Positions 41,178-50,344 of a stretch of DNA of 64,000 nucleotides are shown piece by piece. Positions within the stretch are counted from its first letter, which is position 1. Every line of letters starts with the position of its first letter. The stretch is taken from NCBI RefSeq assembly GCF_003261055.1, contig NZ_CP030073.1:4464001-4528000 (forward strand). The letters are read 5' to 3'. The notes under the pieces were generated by a model. It was not told the origin of the DNA and did no database searches. It saw nothing but the letters and a program-made list of their open reading frames with translations. The position numbers and the translations under genes were made by a program. The DNA comes from Streptomyces cadmiisoli. GTDB taxonomy: Bacteria > Actinomycetota > Actinomycetes > Streptomycetales > Streptomycetaceae.

Positions 41178-42941
41178 CTACTTCGGCTGCGGCTTGCGCA
41201 CCGACAGGTGCAGCTCCCTCAGCCGCGCCTCCTCCAGCTCCGTCGGCGCGCCCATCATCAGGTCCTGGGCGTTGCCGTTGAGCGGGAAGGCGATGGTCTC
41301 GCGGATGTTCGGCTCGTCGGCCAGCAGCATCACGATGCGGTCGACGCCGGGCGCGATGCCGCCGTGCGGCGGGGCGCCGAAACGGAACGCGCGCAGCATG
41401 CCGGCGAACTTCTCCTCGACGGTCTCCCGGTCGTACCCGGCGATCTCGAAGGCCTTGAGCATGATGTCGGGCTCGTGGTTCCGGATCGCGCCGGAGGACA
41501 GCTCGACACCGTTGCAGACGATGTCGTACTGCCAGCCCAGGATGTCCAGCGGGTCCTGGGTCTCCAGGGCCTCCAGACCGCCCTGCGGCATCGAGAACGG
41601 GTTGTGCGAGAAGTCGATCGCGCCGGTCTCCTCGTCCTTCTCGTACATCGGGAAGTCGACGATCCAGCAGAAGCGGAAGACGTTCTCCTCGAACTGCCCG
41701 GCGCGCTTGGCGGCCTCGACCCGCACCGCGCCCATGATCTTCGAGACCTCGTCGAACTCGCCCGCGCCGAAGAACACGGCGTGCCCGGCCTCCAGGCCGA
41801 GACGCTCGGTGAGGACCTTGACGTTCTCCTCGGTGAGGAACTTCGCGATCGGGCCCGACAGCGAACCGTCCTCGGCGACCCGGACCCAGGCCAGGCCCTT
41901 CGCGCCCTGCGAGACGGCGAAGTCGCCGAGCTGGTCGAAGAACTTGCGGGGCTGGTCCTGGACGGCCGGCACGGCCAGCGCGCGCACGTGCTTGCCCGCG
42001 AACGCCTTGAAGTCGGAGCCCTCGAAGACGTCGGTGATGTCCACCAGCTCCAGCTGGGCCCGCAGGTCCGGCTTGTCGGAGCCGTACTTCAGCATCGCCT
42101 CGCGGAACGGGATCCGCGGGAACGGGGACGTCACGTGGCGGCCGTTGCCGAACTCCTCGAACAGCTCGGTCATCAGCTGCTCGATCGGCTGGAAGACGTC
42201 CTCCTGCTCGACGAAGCTCATCTCGACGTCGAGCTGGTAGAACTCGCCCGGCGAGCGGTCCGCGCGCGCGTCCTCGTCGCGGAAGCAGGGCGCGATCTGG
42301 AAGTAGCGGTCGAAGCCGGAGATCATCAGCAGCTGCTTGAACTGCTGCGGGGCCTGCGGCAGCGCGTAGAACTTGCCCGGGTTCAGACGGGACGGGACCA
42401 CGAAGTCCCGGGCGCCCTCGGGGGAGGTCGCCGACAGGATCGGGGTCGCCATCTCGTTGAAGCCCAGCGCCGTCATCTTGTGCCGGATCGCCGAGATGAC
42501 CGCCGTGCGCAGCATGATGTTGCGGTGCATGCGCTCGCGGCGCAGGTCCAGGAAGCGGTACTCCAGGCGCCGCTCCTCGTTGACCCCGTCCTCGGCGTTG
42601 ATCGTGAACGGCAGCGGCTGGGCGGCGCCGAGCAGCTCGACCTCGCCCACCTCGACCTCGACCTCACCGGTCGGCAGCTCCGGGTTGACGTTCTCGGCGC
42701 CACGGGAGACGACCTTGCCGTCGACCCGGACCGTGGACTCCTTGGTGACCTTGTCCAGGGCCTCGTAGGCGGGCGTGCCGGGGCGGGCGACGAGCTGCGT
42801 GATGCCGTAGTGGTCGCGCAGATCGATGAAGAGGATGCCGCCCAGGTCGCGCCGATTGTGCAGCCAGCCACTCAGCCGGACGTCGGTGCCGACGTCAGAG
42901 GCGCGGAGCTCGCCGCAGGTGTGGGACCTGTACCGATGCAT
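41178..42941 (-). CDS. aspS: Aspartyl-tRNA synthetase
   Basis: A 587-residue class II synthetase. The N-terminal OB anticodon-binding domain has [21 protein letters not shown]. Motif 1 is near [15 protein letters not shown], and motif 2 is [19 protein letters not shown]. The bacterial GAD insertion follows (about 300-400), and motif 3 is [13 protein letters not shown]. Length and domain order match bacterial AspRS. Without a check of asnS and gatCAB elsewhere, discriminating and non-discriminating forms cannot be told apart. A parS site sits 34 bp upstream. Confidence 0.97.
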   Translation of the reverse strand: MHRYRSHTCGELRASDVGTDVRLSGWLHNRRDLGGILFIDLRDHYGITQLVARPGTPAYEALDKVTKESTVRVDGKVVSRGAENVNPELPTGEVEVEVGEVELLGAAQPLPFTINAEDGVNEERRLEYRFLDLRRERMHRNIMLRTAVISAIRHKMTALGFNEMATPILSATSPEGARDFVVPSRLNPGKFYALPQAPQQFKQLLMISGFDRYFQIAPCFRDEDARADRSPGEFYQLDVEMSFVEQEDVFQPIEQLMTELFEEFGNGRHVTSPFPRIPFREAMLKYGSDKPDLRAQLELVDITDVFEGSDFKAFAGKHVRALAVPAVQDQPRKFFDQLGDFAVSQGAKGLAWVRVAEDGSLSGPIAKFLTEENVKVLTERLGLEAGHAVFFGAGEFDEVSKIMGAVRVEAAKRAGQFEENVFRFCWIVDFPMYEKDEETGAIDFSHNPFSMPQGGLEALETQDPLDILGWQYDIVCNGVELSSGAIRNHEPDIMLKAFEIAGYDRETVEEKFAGMLRAFRFGAPPHGGIAPGVDRIVMLLADEPNIRETIAFPLNGNAQDLMMGAPTELEEARLRELHLSVRKPQPK

Positions 42942-42974
42942 CGTCGTTCATCCAGTCTTCGCGGATCGGGGCCT

Positions 42975-42988
42975 GTTTCACGTGAAAC
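42975..42988. promoter_or_regulatory. parS: parS site (perfect palindrome)
   Basis: A second exact GTTTCACGTGAAAC, in the divergent promoter region between aspS and the PAS-GAF-PP2C gene. Confidence 0.95.
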
Positions 42989-43075
42989 TTGATCCCAGGG
43001 TACCGGCCGACCGGGACGCCATCCCCACCATTTGGGCCCACCCGGCATCGGTGGCACCGTTCGATCACCTCTTCT

Positions 43076-43081
43076 TAGAGT
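43076..43081 (+). promoter_or_regulatory. -10 box of the PAS-GAF-PP2C gene (leaderless)
   Basis: TAGAGT, 6 nt before ATG 43088, predicts transcription starting at the ATG. The GTGGGG between them could alternatively be a very close ribosome binding site. Confidence 0.5.
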
Positions 43082-43087
43082 GGGGCA

Positions 43088-45235
43088 ATGCGCACTGGTG
43101 AGCCCCTGCCCGCCGTGGAGGACGTTCTGACGTCCCTCGCGACCGGCGTGTGGCACTGGGACAGTGTGGCCAAGCAGATCACCGTGGACGCCGAGGCGGG
43201 CCGACTGCTGGGCCTGCCCGCGGAGCCGGGCACCTACCCCCCGGCCGTCGTGCGCGCCCGTTTCCACCCCGTCGACTGGGACGAGGTCGACGGCATCATG
43301 CAGCTCTCCGTCGCGCAGGACACCCTCGGCGAGTTCCGGCTGCGTGTCTTGGACGGAGACGGCCGGATCGTGCGCACCGTGCGCAGCCGCTCCCGTTCGA
43401 CGTTCGACCCCGTCCGCCAGGTGTACGACATGATCGGCACCCTCCAGGAGGTCACCGAGCCCTCGCCGGGAGCCGCCGCGCGCACCCCGGTCACCGGTGA
43501 CCGGCGGCGCTCCCGGGAGGCGTTCCTGCTGGACGCGGGCCGGGCGCTGGCCGAGGCCCGCTCCACGGCGGAGGTGCTGCGGGTCGCGGCCGGTCTGTCG
43601 ATGCCGGGGTTCTCACCGGACGGGCTCGCGGTGTTCGGCGTGGAGGCCGACCGGCTGACGGTCATCGGCCACCACGGGCAGCAGCCCGGCGACGAGGAGC
43701 CCTTCACCTACATGCCGCTGGAGACGGACTACCCGGCGGCGGAGGTGGTGCGCACCGGCCGGGCGGTGTATCTGTCCGCGCCCGAGCAGTACAGGTCCCG
43801 CTATCCGCTCACCTGGCCGCTCGCCGAGCACTTCGGCCGGAAGTCCTGGGCGTTTCTGCCGCTGACCTTCGCCGGGCGCACGATGGGCGCCTGGATGGCG
43901 GCCTTCGCCTACCCGGTGGCGTTCACCCCGGACGAGCGGTCCGTGCTGACCACGGTGGCCCGGATGCTCGCCCAGGCCCTGAGCCGGGCCGGCGCCGCCG
44001 AGTCGGAGCGGGAGCTGACGGACGGCCTCCAGCGCTCCATGCTGCCCACCCTGGGCCCCCGGATCCCCGGTATGAGCGTCGCCGCCCGCTACATCCCCAC
44101 CGGCGGCGGCCTCCAGGTCGGCGGCGACTGGTACGACATGATCCCGCTGCCCGGCGGCACATCCCGGTCCGAGCCCGGGGAAGGCCGGTTCGCGCTGGTC
44201 ATCGGGGACGTCCAGGGGCACGACGTACGGGCGGCCGGGCTGATGGGCCAGCTGCGGATCGCTCTGCGGGCGTACGCCTCCGAGGGCCACCGGCCCGACG
44301 CCGTGCTCTCCCGGGCCTCCCGTTTCCTGCACGGCGTCTCCGCCGCCGACGACGACCCCACGGACCTGCGCTTCGCGACCTGTCTGTACGTCGAGGCGGA
44401 CCCCGTGACCGGTGTCCTCGACATCGCGCGGGCCGGGCACCCCGACCCGGCGATCCGGATGGCGGACGGCACGGTGCTCAAGCGTCCGACGGCGGGCGGC
44501 CTGCCCCTCGGCATCGACCCGGACGCCGACTACCCGACCTCGCGGATCGTCCTCGAACCGGGCGAGACGATGATGCTCTGCACGGACGGCCTGATCGAGA
44601 CCGGCGGGCACGACCTGGACACCGGCTGGCTGCGCATCCGGTCGATCCTGGAGCGGCAGGACGGCGACCTGGAGCAGCTCGCCGACGCGCTGGTCCAGGC
44701 GGTGCACGGGCCGTCCTCCCACCACACCACCGGCCCGCTCGCCGACCGGCGCGAGGACGACATCGCCCTCCTGCTGCTGTGCCGGCAGGGCGACGGGCGG
44801 GGCGACGGGGCCGTGCCGGCGCGGCCGGCCGGGCGCCGCACGATGCTCACGGTCGCCCAGGCCGAGCCGGAGCGCGTCGCCGTGGCCCGGCAGCAGCTGC
44901 GCGAGTTCCTGCACGACTGGACCTCGCCGGAGCAGGTCGACACCGCGGTGCTGCTGCTCTCGGAGCTGCTCACCAACGTGCTGGTGCACACGGACGCCGA
45001 CGCGCTGCTGGTCGCGGAGATCATCGGGGAGCCGGACGGCGGGCGGCGGATACGGGTGGAGGTCACCGACGCCGGTGACGATCTGCCGCACCGGCGCAGG
45101 CCGGGGGAGCTGGCCTCGTCCGGCCGGGGGCTGCTGCTGATCGAGCTGCTGGCCCAGGCCTGGGGGGTGTATCCGCGCGGCGAGGGCAAGAGCATCTGGT
45201 TCGAGCTCCACCAGCCGGGACGGACGACCGGCTGA
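43088..45235 (+). CDS. PAS-GAF-PP2C-HATPase signalling protein
   Basis: 715 residues with four domains in order: PAS (about 5-125), GAF (about 140-300), SpoIIE-type PP2C phosphatase (about 315-550; GGDWYDM, GDVQGHD, CTDGLIETGG, REDDIALLLL) and an RsbW-like HATPase (about 590-712; LLSELLTNVLVHT, VTDAGDD, SGRGLLLIELL). It can both phosphorylate and dephosphorylate anti-anti-sigma partners, so it is a single-chain switch in a stress or development pathway. No membrane segment. The likely leaderless start and adjacent parS are notable. Confidence 0.93.
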   Translation: MRTGEPLPAVEDVLTSLATGVWHWDSVAKQITVDAEAGRLLGLPAEPGTYPPAVVRARFHPVDWDEVDGIMQLSVAQDTLGEFRLRVLDGDGRIVRTVRSRSRSTFDPVRQVYDMIGTLQEVTEPSPGAAARTPVTGDRRRSREAFLLDAGRALAEARSTAEVLRVAAGLSMPGFSPDGLAVFGVEADRLTVIGHHGQQPGDEEPFTYMPLETDYPAAEVVRTGRAVYLSAPEQYRSRYPLTWPLAEHFGRKSWAFLPLTFAGRTMGAWMAAFAYPVAFTPDERSVLTTVARMLAQALSRAGAAESERELTDGLQRSMLPTLGPRIPGMSVAARYIPTGGGLQVGGDWYDMIPLPGGTSRSEPGEGRFALVIGDVQGHDVRAAGLMGQLRIALRAYASEGHRPDAVLSRASRFLHGVSAADDDPTDLRFATCLYVEADPVTGVLDIARAGHPDPAIRMADGTVLKRPTAGGLPLGIDPDADYPTSRIVLEPGETMMLCTDGLIETGGHDLDTGWLRIRSILERQDGDLEQLADALVQAVHGPSSHHTTGPLADRREDDIALLLLCRQGDGRGDGAVPARPAGRRTMLTVAQAEPERVAVARQQLREFLHDWTSPEQVDTAVLLLSELLTNVLVHTDADALLVAEIIGEPDGGRRIRVEVTDAGDDLPHRRRPGELASSGRGLLLIELLAQAWGVYPRGEGKSIWFELHQPGRTTG

Positions 45236-45255
45236 CGCCCGCGCCGAGGCGGGCG
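45236..45255. terminator. Weak hairpin, possible terminator
   Basis: A 7-bp stem (45236-45242 with 45249-45255) with a 6-nt loop between convergent genes. Confidence 0.4.
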
Positions 45256-45298
45256 CGGATCGGCGAACGACCTGCACGCGGCGCCCCGAGGCGGTGCC

Positions 45299-46342
45299 TC
45301 AGGCCTTCGGCGGACCGGTCGCGCCGCCGGTGCGCAGTTCGTGCGCCACCCCGAAGGCGGCGGCGGTCAGCGGCACCGCGAGCAGCATGCCGAGGATGCC
45401 CGCGACGGACGCCCCGGCGGTGATGGTCAGCATCACGGCCGCGGGATGCATCTGCACCGTCCGGCTCTGGATCATCGGCTGGAGCACATGCCCCTCCAGC
45501 ACCTGCACGGCGAGCACCACCCCGAGCACCCACAGCGCGATGACGAACCCCCGGTCGGCGAGCGCGACCAGCACCGCGACCGCGCCGGAGAGGAAGGCGC
45601 CGAGGTAGGGGATGTAGGCGCCGACGAAGACCAGTGCGCCGAGCCCCGCGGCACCCGGCACTCTGAGCACCAGCAGCCCGACGGTGATGCAGACGGCGTC
45701 GATGAACGCGATGAAGGTGGTCCCGCGCATGAACCCTTCGACGGCCCGGTAGGCGCGCCGTGCCATGGCCTCCAGGGTGTCGGCTCGCCCGTGCGGGGCG
45801 AGCGCGCGCAGGGTGCCGGCGGCCCGGTCGGAGTCCCGCAGGAAGAAGAAGACCAGCAGCAGCGCGAGGACCGCGACGGCGATCGTCTCGCCGACGACGC
45901 TGACCCCGCTGATGACGCCCGACGCCGCCGTTCCGCCGAACTTGGCCAGCAGCTCGCGGCCGTTGGACAGGATGTCGTCCAGGGAGGTCCCGGCGGCCCC
46001 GAAGTGCTCCGTGAGTCCGCGGGCGGCCCGTCTGAGCGAGGCCACGATCTGGTCGCCGCTGTCGATGAGCGCGGCGACGACGATGTACACGGCCCCGCCG
46101 ACCACCGCCACCACGGCCACGCAGGTGAGTGCCGCCGCGACCGACCGGTTGACGCGCGCGTCGACCAGCCGCCGGTGGAGGGGCCCGAGCAGCGCGGTGC
46201 CGAGCAGGGCCAGCAGCACCGGCACCACGGCCGTCCGCAGCGCGCCGCACAGCAGGATCCCGACGTAGCCGACCCCGGCGACGAGCAGGATGGCGGCGCA
46301 CCACTGGGCGATCCTGCGGACGGGTTCGGGAAGCAGCTGCAC
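45299..46342 (-). CDS. AI-2E family (PerM-type) transporter
   Basis: A 347-residue integral membrane protein with about eight helices and the family signature GAYIPYLGAFLSGAVAVLVAL, followed by VLEGHVLQPMIQSRTVQMHP. PerM/AI-2E exporters move small molecules; the substrate in Streptomyces is not known. GTG 46342 (MQLLPEPVRRIAQW) is taken as the start. It is at the short end of the family. Confidence 0.88.
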   Translation of the reverse strand: MQLLPEPVRRIAQWCAAILLVAGVGYVGILLCGALRTAVVPVLLALLGTALLGPLHRRLVDARVNRSVAAALTCVAVVAVVGGAVYIVVAALIDSGDQIVASLRRAARGLTEHFGAAGTSLDDILSNGRELLAKFGGTAASGVISGVSVVGETIAVAVLALLLVFFFLRDSDRAAGTLRALAPHGRADTLEAMARRAYRAVEGFMRGTTFIAFIDAVCITVGLLVLRVPGAAGLGALVFVGAYIPYLGAFLSGAVAVLVALADRGFVIALWVLGVVLAVQVLEGHVLQPMIQSRTVQMHPAAVMLTITAGASVAGILGMLLAVPLTAAAFGVAHELRTGGATGPPKA

Positions 46343-46443
46343 CCGTCCAGACGATCACGCCACGGGCGGGCTGTCCTGCGCGGACGGCCCGCCCGGGTGA
46401 CGGAGCGTCAGCCGAGGGTGCCCCGGCCGACGCTCACGCGCGG

Positions 46444-47421
46444 TCAGTCCTGCGGACCGTCGCCCGACATGCCGTGCACGGCCGGGACGGTGCCGAGGCG
46501 GCCCTTCTGGAAGTCCTCGAAGGCCTGCTGAAGCTCCTCGCGGGTGTTCATCACGAACGGCCCGTAGTGCGCCATCGGCTCGCGGATCGGCTTGCCGCCG
46601 AGGAGGACGACCTCCAGGTCCGGCGTGTTGGAGTCCTGCTGCTCGTCCGCGCGGACGGTCAGCGAGCCGCCGGCGCCGAAGACGGCGGTCTGGCCCTTGT
46701 GAACCGGACGGCGGTCGGTGCCGACCGCGCCGCGGCCCGCGAGGACGTAGGCGAGGCCGTTGAAGTCCTCACGCCACGGCAGGGTGATCTCCGCGCCGGG
46801 CGCCAGCGTCGCGTGGATCATCGTGATCGGGGTGTGCGTGGCGCCGGGGCCCTCGTGACCGTCGAGCTCACCGGCGATGACGCGGATCAGCGCGCCGCCG
46901 TCGGGGGAGGTGAGCAGTTGGACGCTGCCGCCGCGGATGTCCTGGTACTTGGGCGGCATCATCTTGTCCTTGGCCGGGAGGTTCACCCACAGCTGGAGGC
47001 CGTGGAAGAGGCCGCCGGACATGACCAGGTGCTCCGGCGGGGCCTCGATGTGCAGCAGTCCGGAGCCCGCGGTCATCCACTGGGTGTCACCGTTGGTGAT
47101 GGTGCCGCCACCGCCGTGGGAGTCCTGGTGGTCGAAGATGCCGTCGATGATGTAGGTGACGGTCTCGAAGCCGCGGTGCGGGTGCCAGGGGGTGCCCTTG
47201 GGCTCTCCCGGCGCGTAGTCCACCTCTCCCATCTGGTCCATCATGATGAACGGGTCGAGATGGCGGTAGTTGATCCCGGCGAACGCTCGGCGCACCGGGA
47301 AGCCCTCACCCTCGAAACCGCTCGGCGCGGTGGTGACGGCCAGCACGGGGCGTGCCACGGCGTCGGCGGGTGCGGCCACGCGGGGCAGCGTGAGCGGGTT
47401 CTCGACGGTCACTGCAGGCAT
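46444..47421 (-). CDS. Pirin-family protein
   Basis: A 325-residue bicupin of the pirin family. Metal ligands sit in the N-terminal cupin: WHPHRGFETVTYIIDG, then DSHGGGGTITNGDTQWMTAGSG in separate blocks, and LHIEAP. Pirins are iron proteins with quercetinase or regulatory roles; Streptomyces PirA tunes primary metabolism. ATG 47421 follows a perfect GGAGG at 8 nt. The roughly 50 bp upstream are AT-rich with short TTGA direct repeats that might bind a regulator. It follows the beta-propeller gene, separated by a terminator. Confidence 0.92.
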   Translation of the reverse strand: MPAVTVENPLTLPRVAAPADAVARPVLAVTTAPSGFEGEGFPVRRAFAGINYRHLDPFIMMDQMGEVDYAPGEPKGTPWHPHRGFETVTYIIDGIFDHQDSHGGGGTITNGDTQWMTAGSGLLHIEAPPEHLVMSGGLFHGLQLWVNLPAKDKMMPPKYQDIRGGSVQLLTSPDGGALIRVIAGELDGHEGPGATHTPITMIHATLAPGAEITLPWREDFNGLAYVLAGRGAVGTDRRPVHKGQTAVFGAGGSLTVRADEQQDSNTPDLEVVLLGGKPIREPMAHYGPFVMNTREELQQAFEDFQKGRLGTVPAVHGMSGDGPQD

Positions 47422-47487
47422 GTCGGTACCTCCTTGTGCTCCGAGTTTAGTTGAGCATTGAACTTTCTGCCACCCTGAACAGAGAAA

Positions 47488-47511
47488 GCCCGGAGGGCAT
47501 TCCCTCCGGGC
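47488..47511 (-). terminator. Hairpin terminator
   Basis: A 10-bp perfect stem (47488-47497 with 47502-47511) with a 4-nt loop after the beta-propeller gene and before the pirin promoter. Confidence 0.8.
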
Positions 47512-47530
47512 CATCTCATCGTCCGGTCCG

Positions 47531-49471
47531 TTAATTGCTGAAGTAGAGGTACTTCCACGAGCCGTACGTCGTGGAGTTCACGTTGTCACCGGACGAACCG
47601 TTCACGTACACCGACCGCATCCGCGCCCGGATGCCCGACTCGCCGGGCGCCCCGAGGCTCACGGCCGACTTGCCGTTGGTTCCGAGCGGGAAGTACTGCG
47701 AGTCCCCGGAGTACCACCGGCCGTCGTAGTAGACCTGGAGGTCGAAGCGCTGCTGACGACCCGGGTAGTAGGTCATCGTCGTGGTGAGCAGCGGGTCGGT
47801 GTTCTTGCGGAACCAGTAGTACGTCGTCGAGCCGATCTTGCCGGTCTTGTAGTGCCGCGAGACGGCGGTGGAGACCTTGACCCGGGCGTAGCCCGTGGAC
47901 TTCACCGTCTTCGGCTTGTACCGGGCGTCGCCCTTGAAGACCGCGGTGACGACGGTGTCCCGGGTCATGTCGACCCAGGCGGAGATGTTGCCCTTGGAGT
48001 CGACCCGCCCGACCTTGATCCGCTTGTCGGGCCGGTCGCCGCCGTACGGGTTCGCCCAGATCTCGACGGAGCGGTTCTTGTAGGTCGTCCCGAGGTGGGC
48101 GGTGAACTTGGCGTCGGTGCCGTAGTTGTACACCTTGCCGTTGTTGTTCAGGCTCAGCGAGGTCGAGGCGCGGGAGACCGTCACCTTGTCGGAGGCGCTG
48201 ACCGCGGTGTGCTCCGCGTCGCCCGCGTAGGAGACCTTGTAGGTGACCGTGCCGCCGGCCGGCGGGGTGTCCGTGAAGGAGTACGTGCCGTCCGACTTCA
48301 CCGTGACGGCGGGGAGCGCCTTGCCGCTCGGGCTCTCCAGGTCGGTACGGGTGACCGCCAGCTTCACCCCGCTCGGCAGCGGCACCGTCGCCGTGATCCA
48401 GCCGGTGACGGTGAGCTTCTTGGCGCGGGTGGCCGTGGACGGGGCGTTCACCGAGAGCGTCGGCACGTTCATCGTCGGCTCGGTGAGCGCCTTGAGGGTG
48501 TAGCCCCCGCCGGTACCGGCCAGGACGAAGACCCGCGCGGAGTCCGGCGACCACGCCAGGTCGCCCGCGCCGTAGCTGCTGCTGGTGGTGTAGGTGCGCA
48601 GCGGCGCTCCGGCGTCGGGCCGGTACACCGCGACCTTGCCGCCGTTGACCTGGGCGACCAGCCCGTTCGCGGCGACGTCGGCAAACTGCCCGGACGGGTA
48701 GGACCCGGCCTTCGTGAACCCGCCGTTCGCGTACGCGTCCCGGTCGTGGCCGTTGACCAGCACCTGGGCGGCGCCGGGCACCAGGTCGATGTCCCGGATG
48801 CCGTCGTTGAGCGAGTAGTCGCCGTGGTGCCAGGCGACCTCCTGCGCGGTGCCGCCGGACACGTCCAGGACGGCCATCGCGCTCGTGGACAGCCCGGTCT
48901 CCCCGACCGCCAGCAGCCCGGGGCTGTTCGGGTCGGTGTCGAGCAGCACCTGGCCCCAGACCTTGCCCGGGTACTGGCCGAGCGCCACCGGGTCGGCCCC
49001 GCTCGACGGGTCCACCGCCGGGTCGACCGAACCGAGGTCGCCGTCCCACTGGTCGCCGTAGGAGAACCAGGCCTTGCCGCCGGCGAAGGCGACGTACCGC
49101 GGTCCGGTGTCGGTGGCGACCGGGTGGCGCTGCTTGATGTCGAGGGTGGCCGGATCGAGGGCCACGATCTCGTGCCGGTCGGGTGCCGCGGCGTACAGGG
49201 TGCTGCCGTCGTCCGAGAGCGCCAGGTCGGAGACCGCGCCGATGCCGGTCACCCGGTCGACGACGGTGCCGGAGTAGTCGGCCGCCACGATCGCTCCGGC
49301 CGAGGCGTCGCCGACGAAGACCCGCTGCTGGGCGCCGTCCACGGCGATCCCGCCGGGTGTGGTGACCGTCGCGGCGGCCGCCGACGCGGAGCCGGCCGAC
49401 AGGGCGGTCAGCGCCGCCGAGCTGAACAGGACCGCGAGTGCCGTCGCGGCCGAGGTGCTGCGCATGCGCAC
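47531..49471 (-). CDS. Secreted beta-propeller/Ig-like protein
   Basis: A 646-residue exported protein. The signal peptide ends near ASAAA. A YVTN-like beta-propeller (about 35-340: GIAVDGAQQRVFVGDASAG, LALSDDGSTLYAAAP, LAWSPDSARVFVLAG) is followed by an Ig-like domain (about 350-450) and a C-terminal domain of Streptomyces type ending GSWKYLYFSN. GTG 49471 is preferred over ATG 49465 because GGGGG lies upstream at a usable distance. Probably surface or extracellular; function unknown. Confidence 0.82.
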   Translation of the reverse strand: MRMRSTSAATALAVLFSSAALTALSAGSASAAAATVTTPGGIAVDGAQQRVFVGDASAGAIVAADYSGTVVDRVTGIGAVSDLALSDDGSTLYAAAPDRHEIVALDPATLDIKQRHPVATDTGPRYVAFAGGKAWFSYGDQWDGDLGSVDPAVDPSSGADPVALGQYPGKVWGQVLLDTDPNSPGLLAVGETGLSTSAMAVLDVSGGTAQEVAWHHGDYSLNDGIRDIDLVPGAAQVLVNGHDRDAYANGGFTKAGSYPSGQFADVAANGLVAQVNGGKVAVYRPDAGAPLRTYTTSSSYGAGDLAWSPDSARVFVLAGTGGGYTLKALTEPTMNVPTLSVNAPSTATRAKKLTVTGWITATVPLPSGVKLAVTRTDLESPSGKALPAVTVKSDGTYSFTDTPPAGGTVTYKVSYAGDAEHTAVSASDKVTVSRASTSLSLNNNGKVYNYGTDAKFTAHLGTTYKNRSVEIWANPYGGDRPDKRIKVGRVDSKGNISAWVDMTRDTVVTAVFKGDARYKPKTVKSTGYARVKVSTAVSRHYKTGKIGSTTYYWFRKNTDPLLTTTMTYYPGRQQRFDLQVYYDGRWYSGDSQYFPLGTNGKSAVSLGAPGESGIRARMRSVYVNGSSGDNVNSTTYGSWKYLYFSN

Positions 49472-49637
49472 AGTGATGAAACCCCCACAGGAATACCCGG
49501 TTCTCACCGGGAGATGAGAGCGCCGCGCGACACCCGGGGCGACCGCCGGCAGGCGGTGGCGCACGGGGCGCGGCTGCCGGGGCAGCCTAAGGCATGGCTC
49601 TGACAATCGGGGAGGGGATTTTCGCCGGGCCGGGCGG

Positions 49638-50114
49638 TCAGCCGTACATCCTGCGCATCGCGAAGTCGACCATCTCCTCCACGGCCTTCGCGTCGAAGAC
49701 CATGCGGTGCTCGCCCTCCATGTCGACGACGAAGCCGTACCCGGTGGGCAGCAGGTCGATCACCTCGGCGCCGGTGATCACGAAGTACTTGGACTCCTTG
49801 CCCGCGTACCGGCGCAGTTCCTTGAGCGAGGTGAACATCGGGATCACCGGCTGCTGGGTGTTGTGCAGGGCGAGGAAGCCGGGATTGTCGCCGCGCGGGC
49901 AGTACACCTTCGACGTCGCGAAGACCTGCTGGAAGTCCTCGGCGGCCATCTGTCCGGTGGTGAAGGCGCGCACCGCGTCCGCGAGCGACGGCGGGGACGG
50001 CTCCGGGTACAGCGGCGGCTGCTGGCCATAACCGCCGACACCGCCGGGCTGCTGCGGCTGGGCGTACTGCTGCTGCGCAGCGCCGCCGTCCATGGGCTGG
50101 CCGTATCCGTACAT
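49638..50114 (-). CDS. SseB-like protein
   Basis: 158 residues. A disordered Gln/Gly/Pro-rich N-terminus (about 1-40) is followed by a compact SseB N-terminal-type domain (about 43-155: SLADAVRAFTTGQMAAEDF, VYCPRGDNPGFLALHNTQQP, VIPMFTSLKELRRYAG, GAEVIDLLPTGYGFVVD). In actinobacteria this domain is common and of unknown function. ATG 50114 fits the family start but lacks a good ribosome binding site. Cytosolic. Confidence 0.85.
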   Translation of the reverse strand: MYGYGQPMDGGAAQQQYAQPQQPGGVGGYGQQPPLYPEPSPPSLADAVRAFTTGQMAAEDFQQVFATSKVYCPRGDNPGFLALHNTQQPVIPMFTSLKELRRYAGKESKYFVITGAEVIDLLPTGYGFVVDMEGEHRMVFDAKAVEEMVDFAMRRMYG

Positions 50115-50344
50115 GAGCGCAAGCGTACCGAGCGCGCGGCACCGCCCGTGGGGGCATGACGAGTTCACGGCCGGGGCCGGGCCCCGAGCAGGGCGCGGCC
50201 CGCCGCTGCGGTGGGCCCTGTCACAGATGGCCGGAACGGGGTTGCGTCTTATTACCGACGGGTAGCATCATCTTAGCTACTTGTTGGTACGTGAACTAGA
50301 TGCGAGGAGCCAGTGCCTCGCCGATCTCCTACGGAGCTGTCGTT

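Noticed and set aside
43613..45277. Long open frame antisense to the PP2C-HATPase gene
   Set aside because: Composition-only shadow; the opposite strand encodes clear domains.
47446..47470. TTGA direct repeats before pirin as an operator
   Set aside because: Repeats are only 4-7 bp and imperfect; too weak to call.
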